DNA from: Multifurca ochricompacta
Taxonomy: Eukaryota; Basidiomycota; Agaricomycetes; Russulales; Russulaceae
Reading direction: 5' to 3'
Assembly: GCA_022496185.1 (NCBI GenBank)
Contig: WTXG01000085.1
Location: forward strand, 62,001-126,000
Length of the DNA: 64,000 bases
In this document: piece after piece, positions 10,801 through 20,275 of the stretch
Position numbering within the stretch: the first letter of the stretch is position 1
Layout of the letters: every line of letters begins with the position of its first letter
Position numbers and translations under genes: made by a program
The notes under the pieces: model-generated
The model's input: only the letters and a program-made list of their open reading frames with translations
What the model was told of the DNA's origin: nothing
Databases searched by the model: none

Positions 10801-10946
10801 ACCACAGGTCTGGCCCCATTAGAGCCCCATTAGAATTTGGCCTTGGACCATGGAGAGAGAATCCACCTGCACTCATCACAGACTCAGAACCAGAGGAATA
10901 CATCAAAGAAAATAGCAAAGAAGCACCAGTATTAGCACCTGCTACA
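10801..10946 (+). pseudogene. gypsy gag N-terminus, split part 2
   Basis: It continues the frame broken at 1302: LEFGLGPWRENPPALITDSE.. matches G3 (20524-20590) and G7 gag, then EEYIKENSKEAPVLAPAT. It ends where a Copia-2 LTR begins at 10947. Confidence 0.8.
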
Positions 10947-11455
10947 TGTTGACACAGGATGTGTCTGGAGATGCTTCAGGCATCTGAGTTTCAGTTTAGC
11001 TGTCTGATTAGATTAGATTAGATCTCGGAGTATCGGACTTTTTATGTTATCTTTATTACATTTCTTTCTCAGGTTACTCAGCAGCTTACTGATTCACTTA
11101 GTAATCATAGTTTACATGTGATTCTCCTTTGGCCAATGGCCTTTATCCCTCTCTGTTAATTGTCTGGCACTTGTGGACTTATTCCCAGTGTGCACAGACC
11201 ATTTCCCCTGGCCCCCATGGGTATATAAGGGTGTCTGTTTCATCTCTTACACTTCAGAGTTTCCTTCACCTCTGAAGTGTAAGTCCCTTCTACTCTACTT
11301 ACTACCTTACCTCTGACTAACTGTCTCCTGTAGATAACTTGTCCTTTAGGTGTGTAGTATAGTAATATAGAGTTTCCTTCACCTCTGAAGTATAACTTGT
11401 CCCTTTAGCTTTTCTTTGCTAACTGCACAGTCAGTATCTGTGACCATGACTGTTT
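10947..11455 (+). repeat. Copia-2 LTR (fragment, 3' end damaged)
   Basis: TGTTGACACAGGATGTGTCT.. matches the other Copia-2 LTRs. The last bases (..CATGACTGTTTAATA) deviate from the usual ..GATTGTTTGACA end. It has the TATA box TATATAAGGGTG (11222-11233) and the start-site hairpin (11246-11259 / 11270-11283). A clear target duplication is not seen. Confidence 0.8.
11246..11283 (+). promoter_or_regulatory. Copia-2 LTR start-site hairpin (copy 2)
   Basis: Stem CTTACACTTCAGAG / CTCTGAAGTGTAAG (14 bp, perfect), loop TTTCCTTCAC, placed just after TATATAAGGGTGTCTG. RNA initiated here would begin with this hairpin. Confidence 0.75.
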
Positions 11456-11604
11456 AATACCTAGTAGAAGGAACAAGATGTTAAGTCTGTTCTTTTGTGA
11501 CAATACAGGTGTTACAAGAACTTACTCAGATTGAACCCCTTGAGCTCCCTAAGACACAACTTAGGAAGTCTTCACCCTAGAACTTTGCTGGCAGGACTTA
11601 GGAG
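11456..11604 (+). repeat. LTR5-like fragment, split by Copia-1
   Basis: TTAAGTCTGTTCTTTTGTG and the following text resemble the R/U5 part of LTR5 (27420-27560). It resumes after Copia-1 at about 13912-13960. No open frame is visible. Confidence 0.5.
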
Positions 11605-11813
11605 TGTTGAGCCGGTAACGGATCAGAGTTGGCCGGACCGGATCAGAGGTGACCGGTGTTGGCAGTGCAAGATGATACTTACACACTCATTTATTATGAT
11701 TAAGTACATTCCTTATGATCACAGCACAGCAGTCTTTACAGTATTTAAGAACAGTATTTTTATATCTTACAATGCAGTTGTTTTGACCAGATTTATCAGG
11801 CTGCGTTTCCACA
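11605..11813 (+). repeat. Copia-1 5' LTR
   Basis: 209 bp, TG..CA termini. It differs from the 3' LTR at two positions, for example GGCCGGACC versus GGCCAGACC, a CpG change. Confidence 0.93.
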
Positions 11814-12475
11814 GGTTATGGGCCCTGCTGGGCGTAACTAAATTATCCAGAAGAAGATCGACATTTATTACACAAGCTTCCTTTTCAGAACACGCACACT
11901 TGATATCTCCCGGAAAAGGCAAGCCTCTGTTACTTCTGAAACCCTATTCCCCGGCTCCTGGAACCGGTGGATCGGTGTAGACTGGGCCCTTCACCGGGCT
12001 TCGTGCGAGCTGTGCGAGGGAGCATGGCGACGCTGAAGCACATGTGAGCAATTCCTAATAGGGACTGGACCCTTTGAGGGTTCAGAGCGTACAGTTGGAT
12101 ACATCGGGGTTTGATCAGTCTTCACAATCTGGGTCTGACAGCTCCTTTCTGTTTCGGAACAATGGTGAGCTGTCCATTCGTTCCGATCAATCCTGGCCAT
12201 TACATTCCCTATGGCTGTCCCTACTCAAGCTCAAGGGGAGGTCGATCCGCCAAGGACGCCATCCCCGGTTGCTATACAGCAAACCTCAAGTTCTGGTAAT
12301 ACAGTCTAGACTATCCCGCCTTCACGCCCCGCAATGCAAGAGCCCCCACCTCGTGCACCGCGAAACCGGATTCTCTGGATTCAGCGGACTGTTGTCCCCG
12401 TTTTAGAGGACGCGCCCCCCTCAGAGACTGCCTCGCAGGAATCCAGGTGAGGATGGGCAACTCGGGCAACATGCT
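11814..12475 (+). other. Copia-1 leader and scrambled 5' internal region
   Basis: It starts with the primer-site candidate GGTTATGGGCCC. Only short frames are open and none is recognisable as gag. It looks like the junction left by a large internal deletion. Confidence 0.5.
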
Positions 12476-13631
12476 TTGCTTGCGGCGGCTGCATATCGTG
12501 ATCCGCTCACGTCGATAAAGTCTGACTATGCTAGCGACTGGCAGGACGCGTGCCAATATGAAATGGACGCACTAGCCAGAAATGGAACTTGGACACTGGT
12601 GGACTTACCGGCCGATCGGAAGGCTGTGAAGTCCAAGTGGGTTTTCAAGCGCAAAGCTGATGGACGCTTTCGCGCGTGCTTGGTAGCTAAGGGATTCACA
12701 CAGATTCAGGGAATTGACATGATGAAATGTTTTCTCCAGTAGCCCGGTTCGAGTCATTGGGACTGTTACTAGCGTGGGCCGCGCTAGGGGATTGGGAGAT
12801 CCATCAAATGGACGTCAAGTCGGCGCTCCTGAACGGACTACTGGATGAGGTAATATACATGGAGGGTTTCATCATCGGGCCAGACGGACAAAGTATGCCT
12901 ACTCAAAAAGGCAGTTTACGGACTCAAACAAGCCTCACGCGCATGGAACTCGCAATTCCATGGAGTTCTAATTGGAGCTCGGCTTCACATGCACCCTTTC
13001 TGATGCCGGGGTATCCGTGCGTCGTCGCCAAGATGGGGAGGGTACAGCAATTATAATCCTCTATGTCGACGACATCACTATTTTAGGCGATACTCTCAAG
13101 GAGGTTAACCGGATCAAGGAGATCTTATCTAAGCGCTATGAAAGGATGGATCTAGGTGAGATCGACTCATATCTGGAAGTTCAGATCACACGCAACAGAT
13201 CCATCACGCGTCTGGAAATTGATCAATCACGGTACATTGGAGAGATCGTTGCACGCTTTGGTATGGCGGATGCGAACCCCACGCGCACACCACTCCCTGC
13301 TGGGGCAGATGTCCACTTGGTAAAGCACACTGAACAGGCTACTCAAACAGAGATTGCATATTATCAACTAATCATTGGAAGCCTTTTGTATGTGCAAGTT
13401 GGGACCTGCCCATTCATTTCTTTTGCTGTAGCACGCCTTGCGCAGTACGCAGCAAACCCTTCCCCGCAACATCTACGACTTGTCAAGTACGTACTGGGTT
13501 ATCTAAACAGTACAGCTAATCTTCGGCTATGCTACGATGGAGCGCGCAGAAACGGTCTTGTCAGCTATTCGGACTCCAGCCTTGGAGACAATGCTGATGA
13601 CTTTCCATTCTACATTTTTTCTCCTTGCTGA
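12476..13631 (+). pseudogene. Copia-1 reverse transcriptase remnant
   Basis: The Ty1/copia RT signature is clear: MDALARNGTWTLVDLPADRK, KSKWVFKRKADGRFRACLVA, then (frame changed near 12727) FSPVARFESLGLLLAW and EIHQMDVKSALLNG. A second frame change follows before about 12972. The catalytic YVDDITILGD lies at about 13062-13091, followed by DLGEIDSYLEVQITRN. The RNase H start (YSDSSLGDN) is cut off near 13596. At least two frameshifts break it. Codon use is CpG-rich compared with neighbours. Confidence 0.85.
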
Positions 13632-13697
13632 CTCAGGGATCTTATGGACTTTGTCTCTGGATTAGGACTAATCTAGGATTGTCTTAATCACGGGGGA

Positions 13698-13906
13698 TGT
13701 TGAGCCGGTAACGGATCAGAGTTGGCCAGACCGGATCAGAGGTGACCGGTGTTGGCAGTGCAAGATGATACTTACACACTCGTTTATTATGATTAAGTAC
13801 ATTCCTTATGATCACAGCACAGCAGTCTTTACAGTATTTAAGAACAGTATTTTTATATCTTACAATGCAGTTGTTTTGACCAGATTTATCAGGCTGCGTT
13901 TCCACA
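13698..13906 (+). repeat. Copia-1 3' LTR
   Basis: 209 bp, preceded by the polypurine tract GGGGGA and followed by the target duplication AGGAG. Confidence 0.93.
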
Positions 13907-13962
13907 AGGAGTCCCTGCCTGACTTCAAATCTCATGTGTGTTGCTCAAGTTCCACAGACATA

Positions 13963-14176
13963 CAGTGGGTCAAAAAACTGTCCTGATGTTTGCACCATTT
14001 CTAGTATTCACTTTATAGCACCTCAGCATTTAGGAATCTGGTTATGCTGTGGCTGTATGTCTGAAAGCCCTGCTTCCTAGCTACCATACCCAATTTGGAT
14101 CAAAGAAATTGGCCATTATATAAGCATTTTATGATCAAATCAAATCAATCAATCATTGGGACAGTTTTTTGACCCA
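13963..14176. repeat. Tc1-B terminal repeat unit (214 bp)
   Basis: Its outer edge CAGTGGGTCAAAAAACTGTC and inner edge GACAGTTTTTTGACCCA are inverted copies of one motif, so the terminal repeat is itself a small inverted-repeat unit. The same unit recurs at 60786-61007. Confidence 0.75.
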
Positions 14177-14640
14177 CATTTTAAATCCACTATCTGCCCA
14201 AATACTACTTTATTTCACCCCTTTTTGCCTTGGTAACTCCTTGAATCCTTTTAGTCATCCTTTCTATAACCCTTTGCCATCATTCTGGTGCATTTTTATT
14301 CCACTCCTCCACCACCCTCTCCCACAACTCAGGTACCTCCTTGACTGGTTAAGATCCTTCTTCAGATCCACCCAGAGGTGTCCAATGGGGCTAATATTTC
14401 AAGGGATTGGGCTATCCATACCAGGGTTCAATATTGCTGTCTTAAAACTGCTGGTTTGCCTTCTTGGAATTGTGTTTTGGGTCATTGTCCTGCTGAAACA
14501 TGCTTTCACCCTCCACCATTTCCAACTTTTCAAACCTTTCCACCACTCTGCCATCCAAACTATCACAGTACTGGCATGGATTCATGATCCCCTAAACCCC
14601 TGTAAGCATTCCTAGTCCATTCCACCCCATACAAGACCAA
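14177..14640 (-). pseudogene. Tc1-B transposase C-terminal part, arm 1
   Basis: Read on the minus strand it carries the third catalytic block of a Tc1/mariner DDE transposase: FQQDNDPKHNSKKA and the following ISPIGHLW region (matching ..SPDLNPIEHLW in the family). Stops break the frame. The same region is repeated in inverted orientation at 16500-16755 and once more at 59690-60050. Confidence 0.7.
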
Positions 14641-14960
14641 TACAGTAGCCCACAAAACCATTCCAATGTTTGGCCATCCTGGAGAGATTGACCTACCACA
14701 CAATGAGAATAATTTCCAAATTTAGTAGAACTTAGTAGATGATAGTGTAGCATCTACGCTTCAATTAGAGCCTATACTAATGTCAATTGAGTCAGTGGTT
14801 CATGATATATAAAATGTTTTGTGAGGCATTATCATTGGAACAGTTTTGTGGCCAACATGTGAGATGACAAAACCAGTATCTGGTGGTCATGGGAATGCAT
14901 TGACAGTCATGTGACAATGTTTAATAAGTTGAACACACACCAAATAATCATCAACAACAC

Positions 14961-15240
14961 TTGCTTCTTACCATGCATGCCCTCTCTGCTGCCAAAAGGA
15001 CTCACATCATCTCCCTCCTCACTTCAGGCAAATCTGCCCATAAAGTGTCAACTATGACTGGCCATGGCACTATTATCATCTCAAGATGGGTCATAAATAC
15101 TGCCCTTACCATCCCAAGTCAAATGGAGGGAGACCAAGGAAGCTGACAGAGAGAAATGGTCAGCATGCTGTTTGCCTTATCTCCTCTGGCAGGGCAGACA
15201 CAGATGTGGAAGTGACTAGAGCACTTCAGAAGTTGTTAAT
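14961..15240 (+). pseudogene. Tc1-C transposase N-terminus, left arm
   Basis: SAAKRTHIISLLTSGKSAHK (about 14985-15044) is the first helix-turn-helix of a Tc1-like transposase (paired-like, binds the terminal repeats). The second part, NGGRPRKLTERNGQHAV (from 15125, +1 frame), is the GRP linker and second HTH. A frame change between them and the missing DDE domain make it inactive. A truncated DNA-binding protein could act as a dominant repressor, but that is speculation. Confidence 0.8.
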
Positions 15241-15337
15241 GGGTTCCTCTATCAACATACAATGCCCATCCATCCTCCCATCAAATTTTCAAGCCATACC
15301 TGGCCCCTCCCATATCATACACCCCCATTCCATCATA

Positions 15338-15556
15338 AGTGCAATAGGCCACAAAACCAATCCAATGACATTGCTACACAAAACATTTTATATATCATGA
15401 ACCACTGACTCAATTGACATCAGTATAGGCTCTAAGTGACACTTAGATGATACAATATCATCTACCAATTTCTACTAATTTTGGAAATTATTCTATGGTG
15501 TGGTTGGTCAATCTCTTCAGGATGGTTAAACATTGGAATGGTTTTGTAGGTTACTG
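15338..15556. mobile_element. 219 bp MITE of the Tc1-C family at the palindrome centre
   Basis: It is bounded by TA (15336-15337, 15557-15558). Its ends, ATAGGCCACAAAACCAATCC and the inverse of CAGTAACCTACAAAACCATT, are diverged copies of the Tc1-C terminus. Over its length it resembles the terminal ~210 bp unit of Tc1-C (inverted), so it is a mobilised solo terminal unit. It has no coding sequence. Confidence 0.75.
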
Positions 15557-15649
15557 TATGATGGAATGGGGGTGTATGATATGGGAGGGGCCAGGTATGG
15601 CTTGAAAATTTGATGGGAGGATGGATGGGCATTGTATGTTGATAGAGGA

Positions 15650-15933
15650 ACCCATTAACAACTTCTGAAGTGCTCTAGTCACTTCCACATCTGTGTCTGC
15701 CCTGCCAGAGGAGATAAGGCAAACAGCATGCTGACCATTTCTCTCTGTCAGCTTCCTTGGTCTCCCTCCATTTGACTTGGGATGGTAAGGGCAGTATTTA
15801 TGACCCATCTTGAGATGATAATAGTGCCATGGCCAGTCATAGTTGACACTTTATGGGCAGATTTGCCTGAAGTGAGGAGGGAGATGATGTGAGTCCTTTT
15901 GGCAGCAGAGAGGGCATGCATGGTAAGAAGCAA
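15650..15933 (-). pseudogene. Tc1-C transposase N-terminus, right arm
   Basis: It is the mirror copy of 14961-15240 on the opposite strand with the same translated residues and the same frame change. Its presence defines the inverted duplication. Confidence 0.8.
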
Positions 15934-16251
15934 GTGTTGTTGATGATTATTTGGTGTGTGTTCAACTTATTAAACATTGTCACATGACTGTCAATGCATT
16001 CCCATGACCACCAGATACTGGTTTTGTCATCTCACATGTTGGCCACAAAACTGTTCCAATGATAATGCCTCACAAAACATTTTATATATCATGAACCACT
16101 GACTCAATTGACATTAGTATAGGCTCTAATTGAAGCGTAGATGCTACACTATCATCTACTAAGTTCTACTAAATTTGGAAATTATTCTCATTGTGTGGTA
16201 GGTCAATCTCTCCAGGATGGCCAAACATTGGAATGGTTTTGTGGGCTACTG

Positions 16252-16462
16252 TACCATAAGTTCTTCCTCCTCCATGCTTGACTGTTGGAGTGGTGGTTCT
16301 GTCAGAGGGTGGTTCTCCCTTATTTTTCCAAGTGTAGCTCCTTCTGTCTGAACCAATTCTGTTCATTATAGTCTCACCTGACCACAAGATCCTTTTCCAG
16401 TCATTCACTGTCCAATTTTCATGGTAACCACTCTCTGACAGAACCACCACTCCAACAGTCAA
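16252..16462 (-). pseudogene. Tc1-B transposase, middle catalytic block
   Basis: The minus strand reads ENWTVNDWKRILWSGETIMN, the second Asp/Glu-containing block of Tc1/mariner transposases (..W..V.FSDE..F in the family), then KNKGEPPSDR and KHGGG. It spans the centre of the Tc1-B foldback and is present once, whereas the flanking C-terminal part is present twice. The expected catalytic Asp position shows Gly (SGE), which may be decay. Confidence 0.75.
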
Positions 16463-16499
16463 GCATGGAGGAAGAACTTATGGTATTGGTCTTGTATGG

Positions 16500-16755
16500 G
16501 GTGGAATGGACTAGGAATGCTTACAAGGGTTTAGGGGATCATGAATCCATGCCAGTACTGTGATATTTTGGATGGTGGAGTGGTGGAAAGGTTTGAAAAG
16601 TTGGAAATGGTGGAGGGTGAAAGCATGTTTCAGCAGGACAATGACCCAAAACACAATTCCAAGAAGGCAAACCAGCAGTTTTAAGACAGCAATATTGAAC
16701 CCTGGTATGGATAGCCCAATCCCTTGAAATATTAGCCCCATTGGACACCTCTGGG
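16500..16755 (+). pseudogene. Tc1-B transposase C-terminal part, arm 2
   Basis: FQQDNDPKHNSKKANQQF (about 16629-16682) and the following PIGHLW block read on the plus strand, mirror of 14177-14640. Stops interrupt it and it is truncated at 16755 by hAT1 sequence. Confidence 0.75.
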
Positions 16756-18181
16756 TAGGGATCAGCAAGGGTTTTCATACCCATGCGGGTAAGCACCATG
16801 GGTTTTGATGGGTACAGGTACAGGTATACAACTCCCAACCCACCAGAAACCCATACCTGTGCAGCAGGTTTGGTGGGTATAAGTGGTCATTGGTCATTGA
16901 CAAGATCAGCAGAAATGTAATGATAAAATACATCTGTAGCAAACAAATGACAAGATTAAATTTGATGTATGCTACAGGGTTTCTGTAAATATATTCTAGT
17001 GTTATCCTATGAAATATCAAAGCAGATCAATGGTGCGATATAAAATAAAAGTGTTATCAGTGATCCACTCTCTTGAAAGTCATGATGCAACTGTTTTATT
17101 AATGCATGATCAATTCTGCTGGTCTGGCACTATCTAAAATACACTCTAGACTACTTTAGACTATTCTATAATCTAATTATCAATTTATTTTACTGAAACA
17201 AGGCCCACATGTATCTACAGGCTGCATAGAGCAGCAACTACATTGCATCACATGGACCAGCATATTGGTCTGATCTCCTTCCTATTAAGGAAGGTTGACT
17301 TAACAATCATGGCTTTGATTTTCCATTGGTCTGACAAGATTGTGATCATGCATAGATAACACAACAGAAACACATTCACAAATTAATTAGATACATAGAA
17401 TATACATCTAAGATCTGACATATGATCAAATTACATCATTAAACAAGATAATGAGATAACATGTTCATTTAATCTAGTAGCTGATATAGTACATCTAAAG
17501 TACAAGCCTGTGCCATGCCTGTTCCACAAAATGAAATAAAATAATAATGTAAATAAAGAATAAACTTAATCTTCTGAACATAAATCAGCAATTATTGAGG
17601 GATCCTGAGTAGCCACAAATGAATGCATTGTATCCAAGTGCGTATCTCCTTGACCAGGATGGACCAGGCTGAGTGTCCAAAATGTGCAATGCAAGTAAAG
17701 AACTTGCATGTGTTTCATTTTATGGGTAACCTGGGTATCAAAACAAATATCCAGGGGTTACCCCTGCCAATCACTATGCATTTGTCAATTATTTTTGCAT
17801 TCTATGTGGTTATCTGACAGGCTTTTCATCAATGTTCTATAACATCTATCTAATGATCTTTGTATATTGGGGTGGATTTTAGTTGCACTTGTATAAAATT
17901 GAAACCAGAATAATAAAACAACAATAGAATAATGAATTATCTTAATCTTATGAATATAAAACAGGAATCTTTGAAGGATCCTGAGTAGCCACAAATGAAT
18001 GTGTTGTGTATCTCCTTGACCAGGATGGCCCAGGCTGGTTATCCAAAATGCACAATGCAAGCAAAAAACTTGCATGCATTTACACAGGTAACCTGTGGGT
18101 TACCCATACCCATAGCGATGGGTATGGGTATGGGTACAGGTACCAATGAAGATACCCAGGGGTTACCCCTGCTATTCACTA
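16756..18181 (-). mobile_element. hAT1 non-autonomous element (1.43 kb)
   Basis: Ends TAGGGATCAGCAAGGG and ..CCCCTGCTATTCACTA match, in reverse orientation, the copy at 38157-39604. It contains a second internal end-like motif (CCCCTGCCAATCACTA near 17760-17775). The flanks differ (Tc1-B on the left, gypsy gag on the right) and no 8 bp duplication is present, so the locus was rearranged after insertion. Subterminal GGGTATGGGTATGGGTA tracts lie near 18119-18135. No gene is seen. Confidence 0.85.
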
Positions 18182-18314
18182 CCCTGCATTAGCAACTCCC
18201 CAGATATCCACACAATCCACCAATACTGTCCTCCCCACCATGTCCACCATTGCCACACAACTCCCAGATCCCACCTCCAATCCTCTGCCCCCACCCCCAG
18301 CCATCATAGCTGCC
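18182..18314 (+). pseudogene. G0 gypsy gag fragment 1
   Basis: CCCTGCATTAGCAACTCC.. parallels G3 gag at 20671-20790 (..APALATPQISTQSTNT, then the Pro-rich stretch). It ends in CTGCC (18310-18314), the target duplication of G3. The same gag continues at 27181, 27719 and 36355. Confidence 0.75.
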
Positions 18315-20253
18315 TGTTACGACCAGGGCCTAGTACCCCACTTTTCTTCACTCTCCCTAACATGGACCCTTCCCTTCCACCTACTCTCCACTTCTTGATC
18401 ACGTCCCCGTCCTGGGATCCCTCACATGCCTTACTCCCCTCCTGTTACGACCCTACTCTTTTCCTAACCCTGTACACCATGCCTGATCCCTTGCACTATC
18501 CTTGATCTCCTCCTTCTCTGGACCACTCTTTGATGCCCTTGGCCTGTTGCCTTGGGACCTTCCTTGATGCCTGTGGCCTGTGTGCCCAGGACCCTACCCT
18601 GATTCCTGTGACATTGTTCATAGGACTGACCTCCCATGCCACCATTTACACCTAACCTGCTGGTAGTTAAGCTGCTACACTGTTGGATGTACACCACCCT
18701 TCCTTGCTGCCTTGGCTTATGCCTTGGCCACTGCTCCTGACCCTGTCCCTGTGCTTGACACCCATAGGAACCCCTGACATTGTCCCTGCCAATCTGACCA
18801 GTCCAGACAACTAGATGACTTTGGCTTGTACTTGACCCTCTGCCAGTCATGTGACTCCTGGCCATGTGACCCTTGGCCATGTGATCCTTGACCATGTGAT
18901 CCCTGACCATGTGACTTTGGACCATGTGATCCCTGACCCTGATCACAGCATCTTCATCTGATCATTTACCCCTTTCTGATCACATGGCCCATCTGGCTTA
19001 TCATTCGCTTCTCTGATTCCTGTGGGAGTATTCCCACATCCACCCTGACTCCTGTGGGACCTGTTATCTCCCCATTTACCCCTGACCCTGGTGGGAATCC
19101 TCCCACACTGATATGACTCCTGTGGGGCTGTCCCACATGATTATGCTTCTGATAAGGCTTATCCTTATCATGGACTATATTTGACATCTTATCTGCTATT
19201 GGATGATAAGGACTCTGACCCTGTTCCTGATTAGCTACAAACCAGATCCCCATACAGTATATAAGACCCTGTAGACAGTTTGTACAACCCTAGATTTGAC
19301 CTCTTGGGCCTTCAGCCTAGAGTTTCCCTGATCATGGAATACAGATTGGACTTCTAAGTCCTCTTTGCTTTCTTTGTGTCACTGAAAGGACCCCATTGCC
19401 TCTGGCAATAGGTGTGCACTTCATCTCCAGATCTCACCCCTTGACCCAGATGCTGTTGCTGCTCTGGCTTCCCCTCCTTTGCTTCCCTTGAGCCCAGTTT
19501 GCCTGGTGTGCTTCTGGCACTGCAGCTGAGCCTGATCCCCACTCAACAGCCTTAGGAGATTAGCTCCCTTTGGCTGACTCTTCCTGTCTTTCTCTGTGCT
19601 TGGTTATAGCACAACTTCCTATCTACCCTGAAGCTAAGAGCCTGGCCCTGTTGTGCCAGGCTTGTTGTAGATCCCAGACCCACAGTGTCGGGTGCCACGG
19701 ATGTGGCTGACTAGTGCCGGACTAGTGTCAGTGGACTCATGCTGACTGGTGCACGTTGCACAGCAATGCCCCACTGAGTGTTACACCTCCCTGTGACTGT
19801 TGATTGTACATGTTGACGTGTTGTTTACACTTGCTTGTGTTTTCCTTTGTTTCTTATCTTCTTATCTCTAAGACCGGACACTTACTTAATTCCCTATCAG
19901 AAGCCAGGCTTTATGCCGTCCACTTCTGTATATTTGGGCCCACCTGACTCCGTATCTCTTATCTCCTAGATGCCCACTCGATTACGTATATAAGTCCGCT
20001 GTAGCTACACTGTAGACCTCAGACTCAACTTATTGAATACATTGGTGCTTGTCTTCTGGACTCCCCTTTGAAAGCTCTGACTTGACCATCTCAAGTACTT
20101 CTGGTACTTTCCACTCAACATCGTCTTAGAGTACAGCCTCTTTGACTTTGACTTCTTTCATATGAACTCCAAGGGGTCTTATTGGTCCCTTATCTGATTA
20201 CGAACGAATGCTGTCACACAAGTCATGTGGAACGTCCCGCACCAGATGTAACA
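18315..20253 (+). repeat. G3 5' LTR, interrupted by LTR4
   Basis: 18315-18442 and 19791-20253 together match the 3' LTR 26590-27180 (TGTTACGACCAGGGCC.. to ..CCAGATGTAACA). The TATA box is TATATAAGTCCGC (19987-19999). The LTR is followed by TCAAGTTGAGTCTCCTC. Confidence 0.92.
18443..19785 (+). repeat. LTR4 solo LTR, 1.34 kb
   Basis: TGTTACGACCCT.. to ..GAGTGTTACA with a perfect target duplication CCTCC (18438-18442, 19786-19790). It shares with the copy at 8810-10043 a CATGTGAC array (18847-18940), hairpins and the TATA region. A stretch of about 290 bp (19013-19318) is almost identical between the two copies while the flanking parts differ strongly. Confidence 0.88.
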
Positions 20254-20275
20254 TCAAGTTGAGTCTCCTCCCAAT

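Larger units (their letters stand above)
11605..13906 (+). mobile_element. Copia-1, internally deleted Ty1/copia element (2.3 kb)
   Basis: Two 209 bp LTRs (11605-11813, 13698-13906) begin TGTTGAGCCGG and end TTTCCACA, with a perfect 5 bp duplication AGGAG (11600-11604, 13907-13911). The 5' LTR is followed by GGTTATGGGCCC, a plausible primer-binding site (the same motif follows Copia-2 LTRs). A polypurine tract CGGGGGA sits directly before the 3' LTR. I count two LTR-LTR differences, so it inserted recently. Gag, protease and integrase are missing; only an RT fragment remains, so it is non-autonomous. Confidence 0.93.
14643..16251. mobile_element. Tc1-C foldback element: two 5' halves head to head
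   Basis: Termini CAGTAGCCCACAAAACCATT and its inverse are flanked by TA (14641-14642, 16252-16253), the Tc1/mariner target duplication. Each 695 bp arm (14643-15337, 15557-16251) holds the first part of a Tc1 transposase; the two translated arms are identical over the segments I compared. Removing the central 219 bp leaves CATCATATGATG at the centre, so the palindrome originally had no spacer. There is no catalytic domain. Confidence 0.88.
13963..16755. mobile_element. Tc1-B foldback element (two inverted 3' halves), truncated
   Basis: The left end TA/CAGTGGGTCAAAAAACTG (13961) is a Tc1-like terminus. 13963-14641 plus 16252-16311 form one arm and 16430-16755 the inverted other arm; for instance GGAGTGGTGGTTCTGTCAG at 16288 faces its complement at about 16434. 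Both arms carry the transposase C-terminal half pointing outward from a 118 bp centre. Tc1-C (14643-16251) has inserted in the left arm at a TA. The right arm is cut at 16755 by a non-autonomous hAT1, with no matching duplication, so a rearrangement followed. Confidence 0.75.

Noticed and set aside
14643..16251. CRISPR-like or tandem repeat array
   Set aside because: The repeats are inverted arms of a transposon, not regularly spaced direct repeats.
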